From: Bathymodiolus brooksi thiotrophic gill symbiont
GTDB lineage: Bacteria > Pseudomonadota > Gammaproteobacteria > PS1 > Pseudothioglobaceae
Assembly: GCF_903642095.1 (NCBI RefSeq)
Contig: NZ_CAHJWD020000464.1
Location: 1-11,226 of the forward strand
Reading direction: 5' to 3'
DNA length: 11,226 bases
Positions 1-8,257 of this stretch are shown here, one piece after another; the stretch's first letter is position 1, and each line of letters starts with the position of its first letter. Made by a program: the position numbers and the translations under genes. The notes under the pieces are model-generated. The model saw nothing but the letters and a program-made list of their open reading frames with translations, had not been told where the DNA came from and ran no database searches.

Positions 1-179
1 GCAATAGGCAATAATTTAATCATAAGAGAGCCAATTTCTATGTCTAATTTCTTAAGCCAACTGAGTGCCAACTCCGAAGGAATAACCGCTCCTTTTGAAA
101 GAGCATCACGAAGCTCTTTTTGAATGACATCAGGAAATTCAGATAATGCTGAATTTAATGAAATATTTTTTGTTACCAT
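1..179 (-). CDS. cdd: Probable cytidine deaminase, N-terminal fragment
   Basis: An open frame starts with ATG at 179-177 and runs off the window edge, giving 59 codons. An AGAGG ribosome binding site lies 7 bases upstream. The peptide begins MVTKNISLNSALSEFP and ends GSLMIKLLPIA. From memory this matches the non-catalytic N-terminal part of the long, E. coli/Vibrio-type cytidine deaminase, where a LLP(L/I)A motif precedes the (S/P)NFxVGA segment and the zinc site. That enzyme deaminates cytidine and deoxycytidine to the uridine forms in pyrimidine salvage. None of the catalytic His/Cys/Glu residues are inside the window, so the call rests on a short N-terminal resemblance. It lies 23 bases after queH and is probably the last visible gene of the leuA transcription unit. 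Confidence 0.45.
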   Translation of the reverse strand, partial: MVTKNISLNSALSEFPDVIQKELRDALSKGAVIPSELALSWLKKLDIEIGSLMIKLLPI

Positions 180-202
180 AGGAAAGCCTCTATTTAATAT
201 AA

Positions 203-907
203 CTACTTATTAGGAATAACATTACTCAAACTTTTCATTGCTTCGGCATAAAATTTAACCCCTCTTTCAACTTTTTCTCGTCCACGAGACACACGCCATT
301 TATTGGTATCGCGTAATGAATAAACGCAGCCACAATATTCTTGTTGGTAAAATTCTTCTTGTTTTGAGAGTTCCAACATCCTGGAAGAGCCACCTTGCTT
401 ACGCCAATTAAAATCCCAATAAGTAATACCGTCAAATACATCAGCAGCACGCCCGCCACAACCATTAATTTGATTCATATCTTTCCAACGAGAAATACCC
501 AAAGTAGAGGAAATTAAATCAAAACCATGTGCCTTGGCATACTCTGCCGTAACCTCAAAACGCATATCAAAACAAGTGGTGCATCGTGCACCACGCTCTG
601 GCTCATCTTCCTGCCCTTTAATTCTTGCAAACCATTCATCTTTGTTATAATCTGCATCAATAAACGGCATACCAAGTTTTTCAGCAAAGCGAATATTTTC
701 CTCTTTACGCAATTCATATTCTTCTTGTGGGTGAATATTTGGGTTGTAAAAAAAGATAGTGGTGTCAATTTTTGACACTGCCAAAGCCTCCATAATCTCA
801 CCAGCACAAGGCGCACAACAAGAGTGCATAAGTAACTTGGTTTCACCATTTGGTGTTTGCAATTTAGGGCGTTCATAGCCCGACAAACTATAATCTATTT
901 GAGACAT
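203..907 (-). CDS. queH: Epoxyqueuosine reductase QueH
   Basis: QueH (formerly DUF208) reduces epoxyqueuosine to queuosine in the wobble position of GUN-anticodon tRNAs, the last step of queuosine synthesis, without the cobalamin used by the unrelated QueG. Visible family hallmarks are the N-terminal HSCCAPC cysteine cluster, a FFYNPNIHP segment, RCTTCFDMR in the middle, [18 protein letters not shown], and a C-terminal [12 protein letters not shown]. The cysteines match those that bind the iron-sulfur cluster in this family. I place the start at ATG 907, giving 234 residues (MSQIDYSL), because AAAGG lies 7 bases before it. A start at 934 would add nine residues and lacks an obvious ribosome site. 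The gene overlaps the end of the HolD-like gene by 13 bases, implying cotranscription. Confidence in the family is high. Confidence 0.93.
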   Translation of the reverse strand: MSQIDYSLSGYERPKLQTPNGETKLLMHSCCAPCAGEIMEALAVSKIDTTIFFYNPNIHPQEEYELRKEENIRFAEKLGMPFIDADYNKDEWFARIKGQEDEPERGARCTTCFDMRFEVTAEYAKAHGFDLISSTLGISRWKDMNQINGCGGRAADVFDGITYWDFNWRKQGGSSRMLELSKQEEFYQQEYCGCVYSLRDTNKWRVSRGREKVERGVKFYAEAMKSLSNVIPNK

Positions 908-1317
908 ACTTGCACCTTTTTTAACACTTCCCATGCTTCTCGTTTAAGCGTATCACTGGTCAAAATATCGCTCGGATGATGTATAACAAAATGATTATTT
1001 GCACCTAATACCAAGTCTTTACTCATTAATAACACCACTTTAGCGTCATGCTGTCCCAGTGTATCAGTTAAGTCATTAACCTCAATATCAACACATTTAA
1101 TGTCTGATTTTTTTAGCCCAATAGCACCCAACATTTTAAATAAAAAATCTTGAATCTTACCAGTTTGACAAAAAGAGTGTGCATTTGGCGTTTCAATCAC
1201 CAAACATTGCACGCATTTTTTTTGCACACTGGCTTCTATTGCCTCAGCACGCTCAGCGTATAAAAACGCTGGCACGCCAAATGCCTCTAAATAATTAGCA
1301 CGCTCTAATTGATTCAT
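895..1317 (-). CDS. HolD-like protein, possible DNA polymerase III psi subunit
   Basis: This encodes a 140-residue soluble protein with no signal peptide or membrane segment. The N-terminus ([18 protein letters not shown]) and the C-terminus ([20 protein letters not shown]) fit, from memory, the pattern of gammaproteobacterial HolD proteins: a short 'YLxAxGI' opening, an alpha/beta core, and a closing 'PS..LL....LKR.vW..L' helix. HolD (psi) links the polymerase III clamp loader, through chi, to SSB. The family is very divergent, so the name is withheld as a symbol. The start codon overlaps the leuA stop codon (ATGA, bases 1314-1317) and the end overlaps queH, so translation is probably coupled to leuA. 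In E. coli holD sits next to rimI, which is not the case here. Confidence 0.5.
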   Translation of the reverse strand: MNQLERANYLEAFGVPAFLYAERAEAIEASVQKKCVQCLVIETPNAHSFCQTGKIQDFLFKMLGAIGLKKSDIKCVDIEVNDLTDTLGQHDAKVVLLMSKDLVLGANNHFVIHHPSDILTSDTLKREAWEVLKKVQVCLK

Positions 1318-2846
1318 ATCTGTGGATGTGCCTTATCAACGGCTACTAAAATTTTATTCAAACCATGGATGTAAGCCTTAGCACTGGCAAGAATAATATC
1401 GGTATCTGCACCTTGTCCATTAACAATACGCCCCTCACTCTCAAGACGCACATTAACTTCACCCAGTGCATCTGTGCCTTGTGTTACATTTGATACCGAA
1501 TATAGTTGCAAATTCATATCTACACCTACCAGTGAATTAATGGCACTAAAGGTAGCATCTACTGCACCTGATGTATTGGCGGTGGCTGACACTTCTTGAC
1601 CGTCAATAACAAGCACAACCTGTGCTGAATTTTGTTTGTCTGTTTCACTGGAAACTTTAAGCGATACCAATTGAATACTTTCACATTCTTCGCTTTGAGA
1701 TTCTGAAACCAATGCTTGTAGGTCTTCGTCAAAAATCTCATGCTTCTTGTCTGCCAATTCTTTAAAACTCTTAAAAGTAGCATTGAGCATATCATCATCC
1801 TCAAACTCAACACCAAGTTCTTGCATTTTAACTTTAAAGGCATTACGACCCGAATGTTTACCCATAACCAGTTTATTGGCATTCCAGCCAATATCTTCTG
1901 CCCGCATGATTTCGTAAGTCTCACGGTGTTTAAGCACACCATCTTGATGAATACCCGCTTCATGAGCAAAGGCATTAGCACCAACAATGGCTTTATTAGG
2001 TTGCACAATAAAACCCGTTACACTTGAAACCAAACGAGAAGCCGAGAGGATTTGCGTAGCGTCAATATTGGTATCACAATCAAAAATATCTTGACGAGTT
2101 CGCACTGCCATAACCACCTCTTCAAGCGAACTATTGCCTGCACGCTCGCCCAAGCCGTTAATGGTGCATTCAACTTGACGAGCACCATTTAGCACCGCTG
2201 ATAGAGAATTAGCCACCGCTAGACCCAAATCATTATGGCAATGGGCTGAGAAAATTGCTTTATCAGAATTTGGAATGCGTTCAATCAAAGATTTAATAGT
2301 GGCACCAAATTGATGCGGCATATTGTAGCCCACAGTATCAGGAATATTGATAGTGGTCGCACCCGCATCAATTGTTGCCTCAATAATACGACAAAGGAAA
2401 TCTTCATCACTACGCCCTGCATCTTCAGGTGAAAACTCAATATCATCCGTCCAATTTCTAGCGCGTTGAACTGCACGAACTGCCTGTTCCACCACTTGAT
2501 CAGGTGTCATCTTAAGTTTCATTTGCATATGAATATTGCTGGTAGCAATAAAGGTATGAATGCGTGATGAATTGGCACCTTTTAGTGCCTCGCCAGCACG
2601 GTCAATGTCTTTGTCCAATGCTCTTGCGAGTGAACAAATAGTGGCATCTTTAATGGTATTAGCAACCGCTTGGACAGCCTCAAAGTCTCCTTGTGAGGCA
2701 ATGGCAAAACCTGCTTCAATAACATCTACACGCATTTTTTCTAGCACTTTGGCGATGCGTATTTTTTCGTCTTTGGTCATTGACGCACCGGGTGATTGCT
2801 CACCGTCTCTTAGGGTTGTGTCAAAAATAATTAGTTTGTTGGACAT
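1314..2846 (-). CDS. leuA: 2-isopropylmalate synthase
   Basis: LeuA condenses acetyl-CoA with 2-ketoisovalerate to 2-isopropylmalate, the first committed step of leucine synthesis. At 510 residues it matches the usual proteobacterial length. The N-terminal TIM barrel carries [13 protein letters not shown] (residues 8-20) with the metal-binding Asp, and SAHCHNDLG (about 200) with the HxH metal ligands. [11 protein letters not shown] (about 230) follows, then [17 protein letters not shown] (about 295). Residues from about 390 onward, containing [15 protein letters not shown], form the dimerisation and leucine-sensing domain, so end-product inhibition is likely retained. ATG 2846 follows a good AGGAG site. 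The gene lies behind ilvBHC and pssA, a common order in beta- and gammaproteobacteria. A 176-base leader upstream may give it separate leucine control. Confidence 0.97.
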   Translation of the reverse strand: MSNKLIIFDTTLRDGEQSPGASMTKDEKIRIAKVLEKMRVDVIEAGFAIASQGDFEAVQAVANTIKDATICSLARALDKDIDRAGEALKGANSSRIHTFIATSNIHMQMKLKMTPDQVVEQAVRAVQRARNWTDDIEFSPEDAGRSDEDFLCRIIEATIDAGATTINIPDTVGYNMPHQFGATIKSLIERIPNSDKAIFSAHCHNDLGLAVANSLSAVLNGARQVECTINGLGERAGNSSLEEVVMAVRTRQDIFDCDTNIDATQILSASRLVSSVTGFIVQPNKAIVGANAFAHEAGIHQDGVLKHRETYEIMRAEDIGWNANKLVMGKHSGRNAFKVKMQELGVEFEDDDMLNATFKSFKELADKKHEIFDEDLQALVSESQSEECESIQLVSLKVSSETDKQNSAQVVLVIDGQEVSATANTSGAVDATFSAINSLVGVDMNLQLYSVSNVTQGTDALGEVNVRLESEGRIVNGQGADTDIILASAKAYIHGLNKILVAVDKAHPQI

Positions 2847-2848
2847 TT

Positions 2849-2856
2849 CTCTCTCC
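2849..2856 (-). promoter_or_regulatory. leuA ribosome binding site with a complementary upstream stretch
   Basis: On the minus strand CAGGAGAG lies two bases before the leuA ATG and contains a strong Shine-Dalgarno core. CTTTCCTG at 2966-2959 in the leader can pair with all eight bases, with one U·G wobble. Such pairing would hide the leuA start from ribosomes. Pairing over about 100 bases is inferred and not tested by a folding calculation. Confidence 0.4.
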
Positions 2857-2898
2857 TGTATTTCGTTGTGTTTTTTTTGCTTTGTTACTTTATAAGGG

Positions 2899-2919
2899 TG
2901 CTGGCCTTTCAGCCGAGCA
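2899..2919 (-). promoter_or_regulatory. Hairpin in the leuA leader
   Basis: On the minus strand TGCT-C-GGC, loop TGAAAG, GCC-AGCA forms a stem of seven pairs with one bulged C. No T-run follows it (the downstream sequence is A-rich), so it is not an intrinsic terminator. It sits between the putative leader peptide and leuA and could be part of an RNA control structure. Its role is unknown. Confidence 0.4.
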
Positions 2920-2928
2920 AGATGATAG

Positions 2929-2944
2929 ATTACCTTACGGTAAT
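2929..2944 (-). promoter_or_regulatory. Hairpin over the stop codon of the putative leu leader peptide
   Basis: ATTACC-GTAA-GGTAAT forms a perfect six-pair stem with a four-base loop. Its 5' arm overlaps the last Leu codon and the Pro codon of the putative leader peptide, and the stop codon falls in the loop region. A ribosome stalled on the Leu codons would prevent this stem from forming. That arrangement is typical of attenuator leaders, but the stem is short and AT-containing. Confidence 0.4.
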
Positions 2945-3006
2945 AATCGCAACAAAATCAGGAAAGTGTTTTGCTTGAATGGAAAAGTTTTAATTTGATG
3001 TCTCAT
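2935..3006 (-). CDS. Putative leucine leader peptide upstream of leuA
   Basis: A 23-codon frame from ATG 3006 to TAA 2935 begins [12 protein letters not shown] and ends [11 protein letters not shown]. Five of its last eight residues are leucine (CTG, TTG, TTG, TTA, TTA), a spacing expected of a leader that senses charged leucyl-tRNA. It lies wholly between pssA and leuA. Weaknesses: there is no clear Shine-Dalgarno before the ATG, although a TATAAT eight bases upstream would make a nearly leaderless transcript possible. In an AT-rich genome TTA and TTG clusters also arise by chance. The sequence does not look like E. coli LeuL beyond the Leu cluster. Confidence 0.35.
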   Translation of the reverse strand: MRHQIKTFPFKQNTFLILLRLLP

Positions 3007-3014
3007 GGAAAGGC

Positions 3015-3020
3015 ATTATA
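3015..3020 (-). promoter_or_regulatory. Possible -10 element for leuA
   Basis: A perfect TATAAT on the minus strand lies three bases after the pssA stop codon. No good -35 hexamer is visible 16-18 bases upstream, where the sequence is A-rich. A start about seven bases downstream would fall just before the putative leader ATG. This is a weak, composition-prone call. Confidence 0.3.
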
Positions 3021-3022
3021 AA

Positions 3023-3787
3023 TTAAAGTTTGTTTGATTTTTTACTTTTTTTCTTGAAAGTGCGTTTTTTACGCACATCAATCGTTGTCATAATCAAACC
3101 AGACAAAGTGTAAACAAAGAAAAATATAAATAGAATGGCACTTGGCGACAAAGTAACAACAATAATAATTAAAATAGCAATCAATAATAATTTAAATGAC
3201 GACCTGCCTTTAAGGTTAATCTCTTTAAAACTATAATAACGAATATTACTCACCATTAACACACCTGCCATTACCAAAATACCCCAACTCACCATAGCAA
3301 GATATTGATCATAATCCGTAACGCCAACAAGATCCTTAGCCCACACTAACCCTGCAATAAGTGCCGCAGCGGCTGGCGAAGGCAAACCCTGAAAATAACG
3401 CTTATCTTCAACACCAATTTGCGTATTAAAGCGTGCCAAACGCAATGCACCAGCAGCTGTATAAACAAATGCACCAATCCAACCAATCTGCCCCATCTCT
3501 GAAAGTTGCCAAAAATATATCAACAAAGCAGGTGCCACACCAAATGAAACCATATCTGCCATAGAATCATATTGCTCACCAAACGCACTTTGGGTATTGG
3601 TTAGTCGTGCCACACGCCCATCCAAACCATCCCACACCATTGCTACAAAAATAGCAATAGCCGCTTCTGCATATTGCCCTTTGGTGGCTAAAATAATGGA
3701 AAAGAACCCAGCAAACAATCCAAATGTTGTTAATAGATTAGGAAGTAAGTAAACGCCTCTTTTTATTTTTTTCTCTATCATAATCAT
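3023..3787 (-). CDS. pssA: CDP-diacylglycerol-serine O-phosphatidyltransferase
   Basis: This membrane enzyme of the CDP-alcohol phosphatidyltransferase family joins CDP-diacylglycerol and serine to make phosphatidylserine, the precursor of phosphatidylethanolamine. The full family signature DxxDGxxAR(x8)GxxxDxxxD is visible as DGLDGRVAR, then G, D and D spaced exactly, at about residues 53-78. Several hydrophobic segments follow, with a Lys-rich tail (KKRTFKKKSKKSNKL). The 254-residue length fits the integral-membrane type, not the E. coli phospholipase-D-like PssA. ATG 3787 or ATG 3781 could be used; GGATGA before 3781 is the better, though weak, ribosome site. Placement between ilvC and leuA is a recurrent arrangement. 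The terminator upstream means it depends on readthrough or an unrecognised promoter. Confidence 0.93.
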   Translation of the reverse strand: MIMIEKKIKRGVYLLPNLLTTFGLFAGFFSIILATKGQYAEAAIAIFVAMVWDGLDGRVARLTNTQSAFGEQYDSMADMVSFGVAPALLIYFWQLSEMGQIGWIGAFVYTAAGALRLARFNTQIGVEDKRYFQGLPSPAAAALIAGLVWAKDLVGVTDYDQYLAMVSWGILVMAGVLMVSNIRYYSFKEINLKGRSSFKLLLIAILIIIVVTLSPSAILFIFFFVYTLSGLIMTTIDVRKKRTFKKKSKKSNKL

Positions 3788-3794
3788 CCATTGT

Positions 3795-3825
3795 AAACAA
3801 AAACGCCCAACTAAGTTGGGCGTTT
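3795..3825 (-). terminator. Intrinsic terminator after ilvC
   Basis: On the minus strand AACGCCCAAC, loop TTA, GTTGGGCGTT gives a ten-pair stem, extended by an outer A-T pair. It is followed by a T-tract (TTTTT, G, TTT). It starts 11 bases after the ilvC stop codon. Stem strength and the T-tract make it a convincing Rho-independent terminator for ilvBHC. On the plus strand the trailing sequence is a poorer match. Confidence 0.88.
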
Positions 3826-3835
3826 AATGCTGTTT

Positions 3836-4843
<1,008 letters not shown>

Positions 4844-4887
4844 TTATTCCTCTTTTTTTGTTTTAATTTTAATATTATTTTTTTCAA

Positions 4888-5352
4888 TCAAACGCCCGTA
4901 ACGCCTGTTCTAGAAACTTCTAAAATTTTATTCGCATCAATTGACGCTAAAAAATCACTCACTTTCTGGCTTTTTCCTGCCATTTCAACCGTATAAATAT
5001 TCTCGCTCACATTCACTATCTTGCCAGCATACTCCTCAATGTGCTTGTCTATCTCAGCCTGAGAACTTGGATTAACATCAATTTTAACCAACACCAACTC
5101 TCGTTCAGTATGCTCAGCAGCGGTCAAGTTAGTTACCTGAACCACATCAATCAACTTATCCAGTTGCTTGATAATTTGCTCAATAATGTCATCATCACCC
5201 ACACTAACAATCGTCATTCGTGATAAAGTTTCATCATTGGTGGGTGCTACTGTCAACGATTCAATGTTAAACCCGCGTGCGGAAAATAAGCCTGCTACCC
5301 TTGATAGTGCACCAGATTCATTTTCTAATTGTAACGAAATAATGTGTCTCAT
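4888..5352 (-). CDS. ilvH: Acetohydroxyacid synthase small regulatory subunit
   Basis: IlvH is the ACT-domain subunit that activates the catalytic subunit and confers valine feedback inhibition. The 154-residue protein opens with the ACT motif LENESGALSRVAGLFSARG and continues with NIESLTVAPTNDETLSRMTI. A C-terminal domain follows, as in the E. coli protein. Gly14 and Ser17, positions whose change makes E. coli IlvH valine-resistant, are both present, so valine inhibition is probably intact. The start codon overlaps the ilvB stop codon (ATGA, bases 5349-5352), giving tight translational coupling expected for subunits of one complex. Confidence 0.97.
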   Translation of the reverse strand: MRHIISLQLENESGALSRVAGLFSARGFNIESLTVAPTNDETLSRMTIVSVGDDDIIEQIIKQLDKLIDVVQVTNLTAAEHTERELVLVKIDVNPSSQAEIDKHIEEYAGKIVNVSENIYTVEMAGKSQKVSDFLASIDANKILEVSRTGVTGV

Positions 5353-7082
5353 ACTAGATTCAACCCCTCATCATTTGTGGATGCCATTTCATCACGCCCT
5401 GCTAATAACATTTCATGATGTCCTGCACCCGATGGAATCATTGGAAATACATTTTCCGTAGGGTCGGTCAAAATATCTAAAAATACAGTGCGGTCTTTTT
5501 GCTTAAATGCCTCAATTAAAGCAGGCTTTAAATCCACCTCTTTTTCAACTTTAATCCCTAAATGGCCATAACTTTCTGCCAATTTAACAAAATCTGGCAA
5601 CGCATCCATATACGACATTGCATAGCGTTTGTCATAGAAAAACTCTTGCCACTGACGCACCATACCTAAATAGCCATTATTCAAATTGACAATTTTAACA
5701 GGGGTGTTATATTGCAACATAGTTGATAATTCTTGCAACATCATCTGAATGCTACCCTCTCCAGTTACACAAGCAACTTCCTTCTCGGGCATTGCTAACT
5801 TTGCCCCCATCGCCGCTGGCAAACCAAAGCCCATCGTGCCTAAGCCACCAGAGTTAATCCAGCGACGCGGCTTATCAAATGGATAATATTGTGCCGCCCA
5901 CATTTGGTGCTGTCCAACATCACTGGTAACAATCGCTTCGCCTTTAGTCACTTCGTATAATGCTTCAATCACGCTTTGTGGCTTAATCACGCCCGCTTTG
6001 GTTTGATATGCCAAAGAATCAACTGCACGCCACTCTTTAATCTCTTGCCACCAAGCATCAATATTGCCCAATGTTTTGCCTTCTAATGCCTTCATTAACG
6101 CAGTTAAAGCATCATTTACCTGCCCGATAATAGCCACATCAACGCCCACTGTTTTACCCACTGAAGAGGGGTCAATATCAATATGAATAATTTTTGCATA
6201 AGGGCAAAATCTCTCTAAATTACCCGTAATACGGTCATCAAAACGAGCACCCACAGCAACAATACAATCTGAATCATGCATTGCCATATTGGCTTCGTAA
6301 GTTCCGTGCATACCCAACATGCCCAAAGATTGCTTATCAGTAGCAGGATACGCACCCAAACCCATCAAAGTTTGGGTAATTGGAAAATTGGTATAGCGAG
6401 TAAAGGCAATCAATTCTTTATCAGCATTGCCAATCACACTACCACCACCTGAGTAAATAATCGGTTTTTTTGCATGACAAAGTAATTCAACTGCTTTGGC
6501 AATTTGACCTGCTTCAACCTTTATTTCAGGCTGATATGAACGCATGTTAATTGTCTCAGGATAGCCACTAAATTCAATTTCAGCAATCGTAGCGTCTTTG
6601 GTAATATCAATCAACACAGGGCCAGGGCGACCCGTTGTAGCAATATGAAAGGCTTTTTTAACAACATTTGCCAAATCATTCACATCTGTCAACAAGAAAT
6701 TATGCTTAACACACGAGCGTGTAATACCCACCGCATCCACTTCTTGAAAAGCATCGTTACCAATCACCGTAGAAGACACTTGACCCGAAATCACCACCAT
6801 TGGAATAGAATCCATATGCGCCGTGGCAATACCCGTTACCGCATTAGTCAATCCCGGTCCGGAAGTAACAAGCGACACGCCACACTTGCCACTAACACGC
6901 GCATAACCATCTGCCGCATGCACAGCACCCTGCTCATGACGCACCAAAATATGATTAATGGCAGTGCAAGCATCCAGTGCATCGTAAATATGCAAGACAG
7001 CACCTCCCGGATATCCAAAGATATGATCCACGCCTTCCGATTGGAGGCAATTAACCAGTATTTGAGCGCCATTTAACTTCAT
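5349..7082 (-). CDS. ilvB: Acetohydroxyacid synthase large catalytic subunit
   Basis: This thiamine-diphosphate enzyme makes acetolactate from two pyruvates, or acetohydroxybutyrate from pyruvate and 2-ketobutyrate, opening branched-chain amino acid synthesis. The 577-residue protein shows FGYPGGAVLHIYDAL (about 22-36) and HEQGAVHAADGYAR with the catalytic Glu (about 49-62). TSGPGLTNAVTGIATAHMDS follows, then the TPP/Mg motif GEGSIQMMLQELS to NLNNGYLGMVRQWQ. The Mg motif has GEGS instead of GDGS; from memory this conservative variant is common in proteobacterial enzymes, so activity is expected. It could equally be labelled ilvI. ATG 7082 has only a weak AAG-type ribosome site. A promoter-like site lies about 30 bases upstream, and ilvH overlaps the 3' end. 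Confidence 0.96.
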   Translation of the reverse strand: MKLNGAQILVNCLQSEGVDHIFGYPGGAVLHIYDALDACTAINHILVRHEQGAVHAADGYARVSGKCGVSLVTSGPGLTNAVTGIATAHMDSIPMVVISGQVSSTVIGNDAFQEVDAVGITRSCVKHNFLLTDVNDLANVVKKAFHIATTGRPGPVLIDITKDATIAEIEFSGYPETINMRSYQPEIKVEAGQIAKAVELLCHAKKPIIYSGGGSVIGNADKELIAFTRYTNFPITQTLMGLGAYPATDKQSLGMLGMHGTYEANMAMHDSDCIVAVGARFDDRITGNLERFCPYAKIIHIDIDPSSVGKTVGVDVAIIGQVNDALTALMKALEGKTLGNIDAWWQEIKEWRAVDSLAYQTKAGVIKPQSVIEALYEVTKGEAIVTSDVGQHQMWAAQYYPFDKPRRWINSGGLGTMGFGLPAAMGAKLAMPEKEVACVTGEGSIQMMLQELSTMLQYNTPVKIVNLNNGYLGMVRQWQEFFYDKRYAMSYMDALPDFVKLAESYGHLGIKVEKEVDLKPALIEAFKQKDRTVFLDILTDPTENVFPMIPSGAGHHEMLLAGRDEMASTNDEGLNLV

Positions 7083-7110
7083 TGCTTATTTGATTGAAAA
7101 AAACCCTAGG

Positions 7111-7138
7111 ATTATACCTAAAATAAAGATATTGGTAA
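7111..7138 (-). promoter_or_regulatory. Likely sigma-70 promoter for ilvBHC
   Basis: On the minus strand TATAAT at 7116-7111 is preceded, 16 bases upstream, by TTACCA at 7138-7133, which matches four of six -35 bases. Transcription would begin near 7104, leaving only about 20 bases before the ilvB ATG. That is too short for an attenuator leader. The call rests on consensus matching only. Confidence 0.5.
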
Positions 7139-7170
7139 TTTTTTTTACACTGCAATAAATTCAAAACTTT

Positions 7171-7236
7171 AAATGGAGAATGGGGGTTAGACGCTATGCA
7201 TTCCCAAGCGGATCCCAAAAAACAAGGGGGATCAAT
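7171..7236 (-). repeat. Two small inverted repeats in the lpxC-ilvB spacer
   Basis: The 155-base spacer (7083-7237) holds no credible gene. On the minus strand, just after lpxC, GATCCC and GGGATC flank an 11-base T-rich loop. Next, GGGAATG can pair with CATTCTC across a 16-base loop. TTGGGATCCGC and TTGGGAATGC also form an imperfect tandem pair. No T-tract follows either stem, so neither is a standard terminator. They may structure the lpxC 3' end, or mean nothing. Confidence 0.35.
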
Positions 7237-7237
7237 A

Positions 7238-8161
7238 TTACAAAGTATTTTGCCAATCTTCCGAATAAAATTTAATGGGAGAGTTTTTCCTCCCAAATGT
7301 CTCAAGTGACCAAGTTTCTGGCTTACCAAGAATGGCTGATAACAATTGATCATTAAGCAAATGTCCAGTTTTGTAACCTTCATAATGCCCAATCAAACTG
7401 CCACCAAGTAAATACAAATCACCTACAATGTCTAAAATTTTATGCTTTACAAACTCGTTTTCATAACGCATACCGTCTTCGTTAAGCACATCATCATCAC
7501 TCAATGCAATGGCATTATCCATACTAGCACCCAAAGCAAGGTTTTTCTCTTGCAAGGTTTTCATATCTTTTACATAGCCAAAGGTTCTGGCTCTAGAAAT
7601 CTCTTTAAGATAAGATTTTTGTGCAAAATCAATGCTGAGTTTTTGCCCACTTTCCTTAACTTTTTTGTGATTAAAATCAATCTCAAGGGTTACTTTAAAG
7701 CCCTCATAAGGCGACACTTGTGCCCAAGAATCGTTATTTTCTACACGCACCGTATCTTTAATAACAAAGAATGTTTTGGGTTTGTTTTGCTCTTTAATAC
7801 CTGCAGATTGCACCAAGAAAACAAATGGTGCTGATGAGCCATCCATAATCGGCACTTCAAATGAGTCTAATTCCACTAATATATTGTCCACACCAAGTGC
7901 AGAAAATGCACTCATAAGATGCTCAACCGTTGAGATTTTTACCCCTTCATCTTCAATGCTAGTTGATAGCACCACTTCATTTACAAATGCATTATGTGCC
8001 TTGACCAATTTGCCACCAGCATCCATACGCCTGAAAACCACCCCATGATCTGTATCCGCTGGAATGAGCGTCATATTAATCATATTGCCACTGTGAATAC
8101 CAATGCCACGCGCTTTAACAGATTTTTTTATTGTTCTTTGTTTGATCATATTTTTCACCAT
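7238..8161 (-). CDS. lpxC: UDP-3-O-acyl-N-acetylglucosamine deacetylase
   Basis: LpxC is the zinc deacetylase catalysing the committed step of lipid A synthesis, which implies a lipopolysaccharide-bearing outer membrane. The 307-residue product shows GIGIHSG near the N-terminus and [16 protein letters not shown] with the catalytic Glu and first zinc His (about 78-93). MDGSSAPFV follows, then [15 protein letters not shown] with the second His and Asp zinc ligands (about 239-253) and [12 protein letters not shown] with the active-site His. The start is uncertain: position 8161 has AAGG seven bases upstream, while the downstream ATG at 8149 gives the family-typical MIKQRT opening but a poorer site. 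In most gammaproteobacteria lpxC directly follows ftsZ; here it follows ftsA across a 96-base gap. Confidence 0.96.
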   Translation of the reverse strand: MVKNMIKQRTIKKSVKARGIGIHSGNMINMTLIPADTDHGVVFRRMDAGGKLVKAHNAFVNEVVLSTSIEDEGVKISTVEHLMSAFSALGVDNILVELDSFEVPIMDGSSAPFVFLVQSAGIKEQNKPKTFFVIKDTVRVENNDSWAQVSPYEGFKVTLEIDFNHKKVKESGQKLSIDFAQKSYLKEISRARTFGYVKDMKTLQEKNLALGASMDNAIALSDDDVLNEDGMRYENEFVKHKILDIVGDLYLLGGSLIGHYEGYKTGHLLNDQLLSAILGKPETWSLETFGRKNSPIKFYSEDWQNTL

Positions 8162-8196
8162 TAAAAAACCTTACATAAATATAAGTAGTTACTCAA

Positions 8197-8224
8197 AGAC
8201 CTTTGCATATTTATACAAAGGTCT
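8197..8224. repeat. 28-base inverted repeat between ftsA and lpxC
   Basis: AGACCTTTG and CAAAGGTCT are perfect nine-base complements separated by ten AT-rich bases that can extend the stem further. The repeat fills the middle of the 96-base ftsA-lpxC spacer (8162-8257). In the minus-strand reading only TTTG follows, so it would be a weak terminator at best; an operator or lpxC leader structure is also possible. No remnant of ftsZ was recognised in the spacer. Confidence 0.6.
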
Positions 8225-8257
8225 CTATTTATATCTGTGCAAAAGTTCCTATTTTTT

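Noticed and set aside
1559..2008. Minus-strand 149-codon frame inside leuA
   Set aside because: It overlaps leuA in another frame on the same strand; leuA is full length and shows every family motif.
2899..2919. Leader hairpin as a classical leu attenuation terminator
   Set aside because: In the leuA direction it is followed by A-rich sequence, not a T-tract.
5480..5800. GEGS in place of GDGS in the IlvB thiamine-diphosphate motif as a sign of lost activity
   Set aside because: The Asp-to-Glu variant is, from memory, common in proteobacterial acetohydroxyacid synthases, and every other motif is intact.
6645..7076. Plus-strand 143-codon frame opposite ilvB
   Set aside because: It is a low-complexity antisense shadow of the conserved ilvB N-terminus.
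7051..7392. Minus-strand 113-codon frame spanning the lpxC end and ilvB start
   Set aside because: It overlaps two confident genes in another frame and has no recognisable features.
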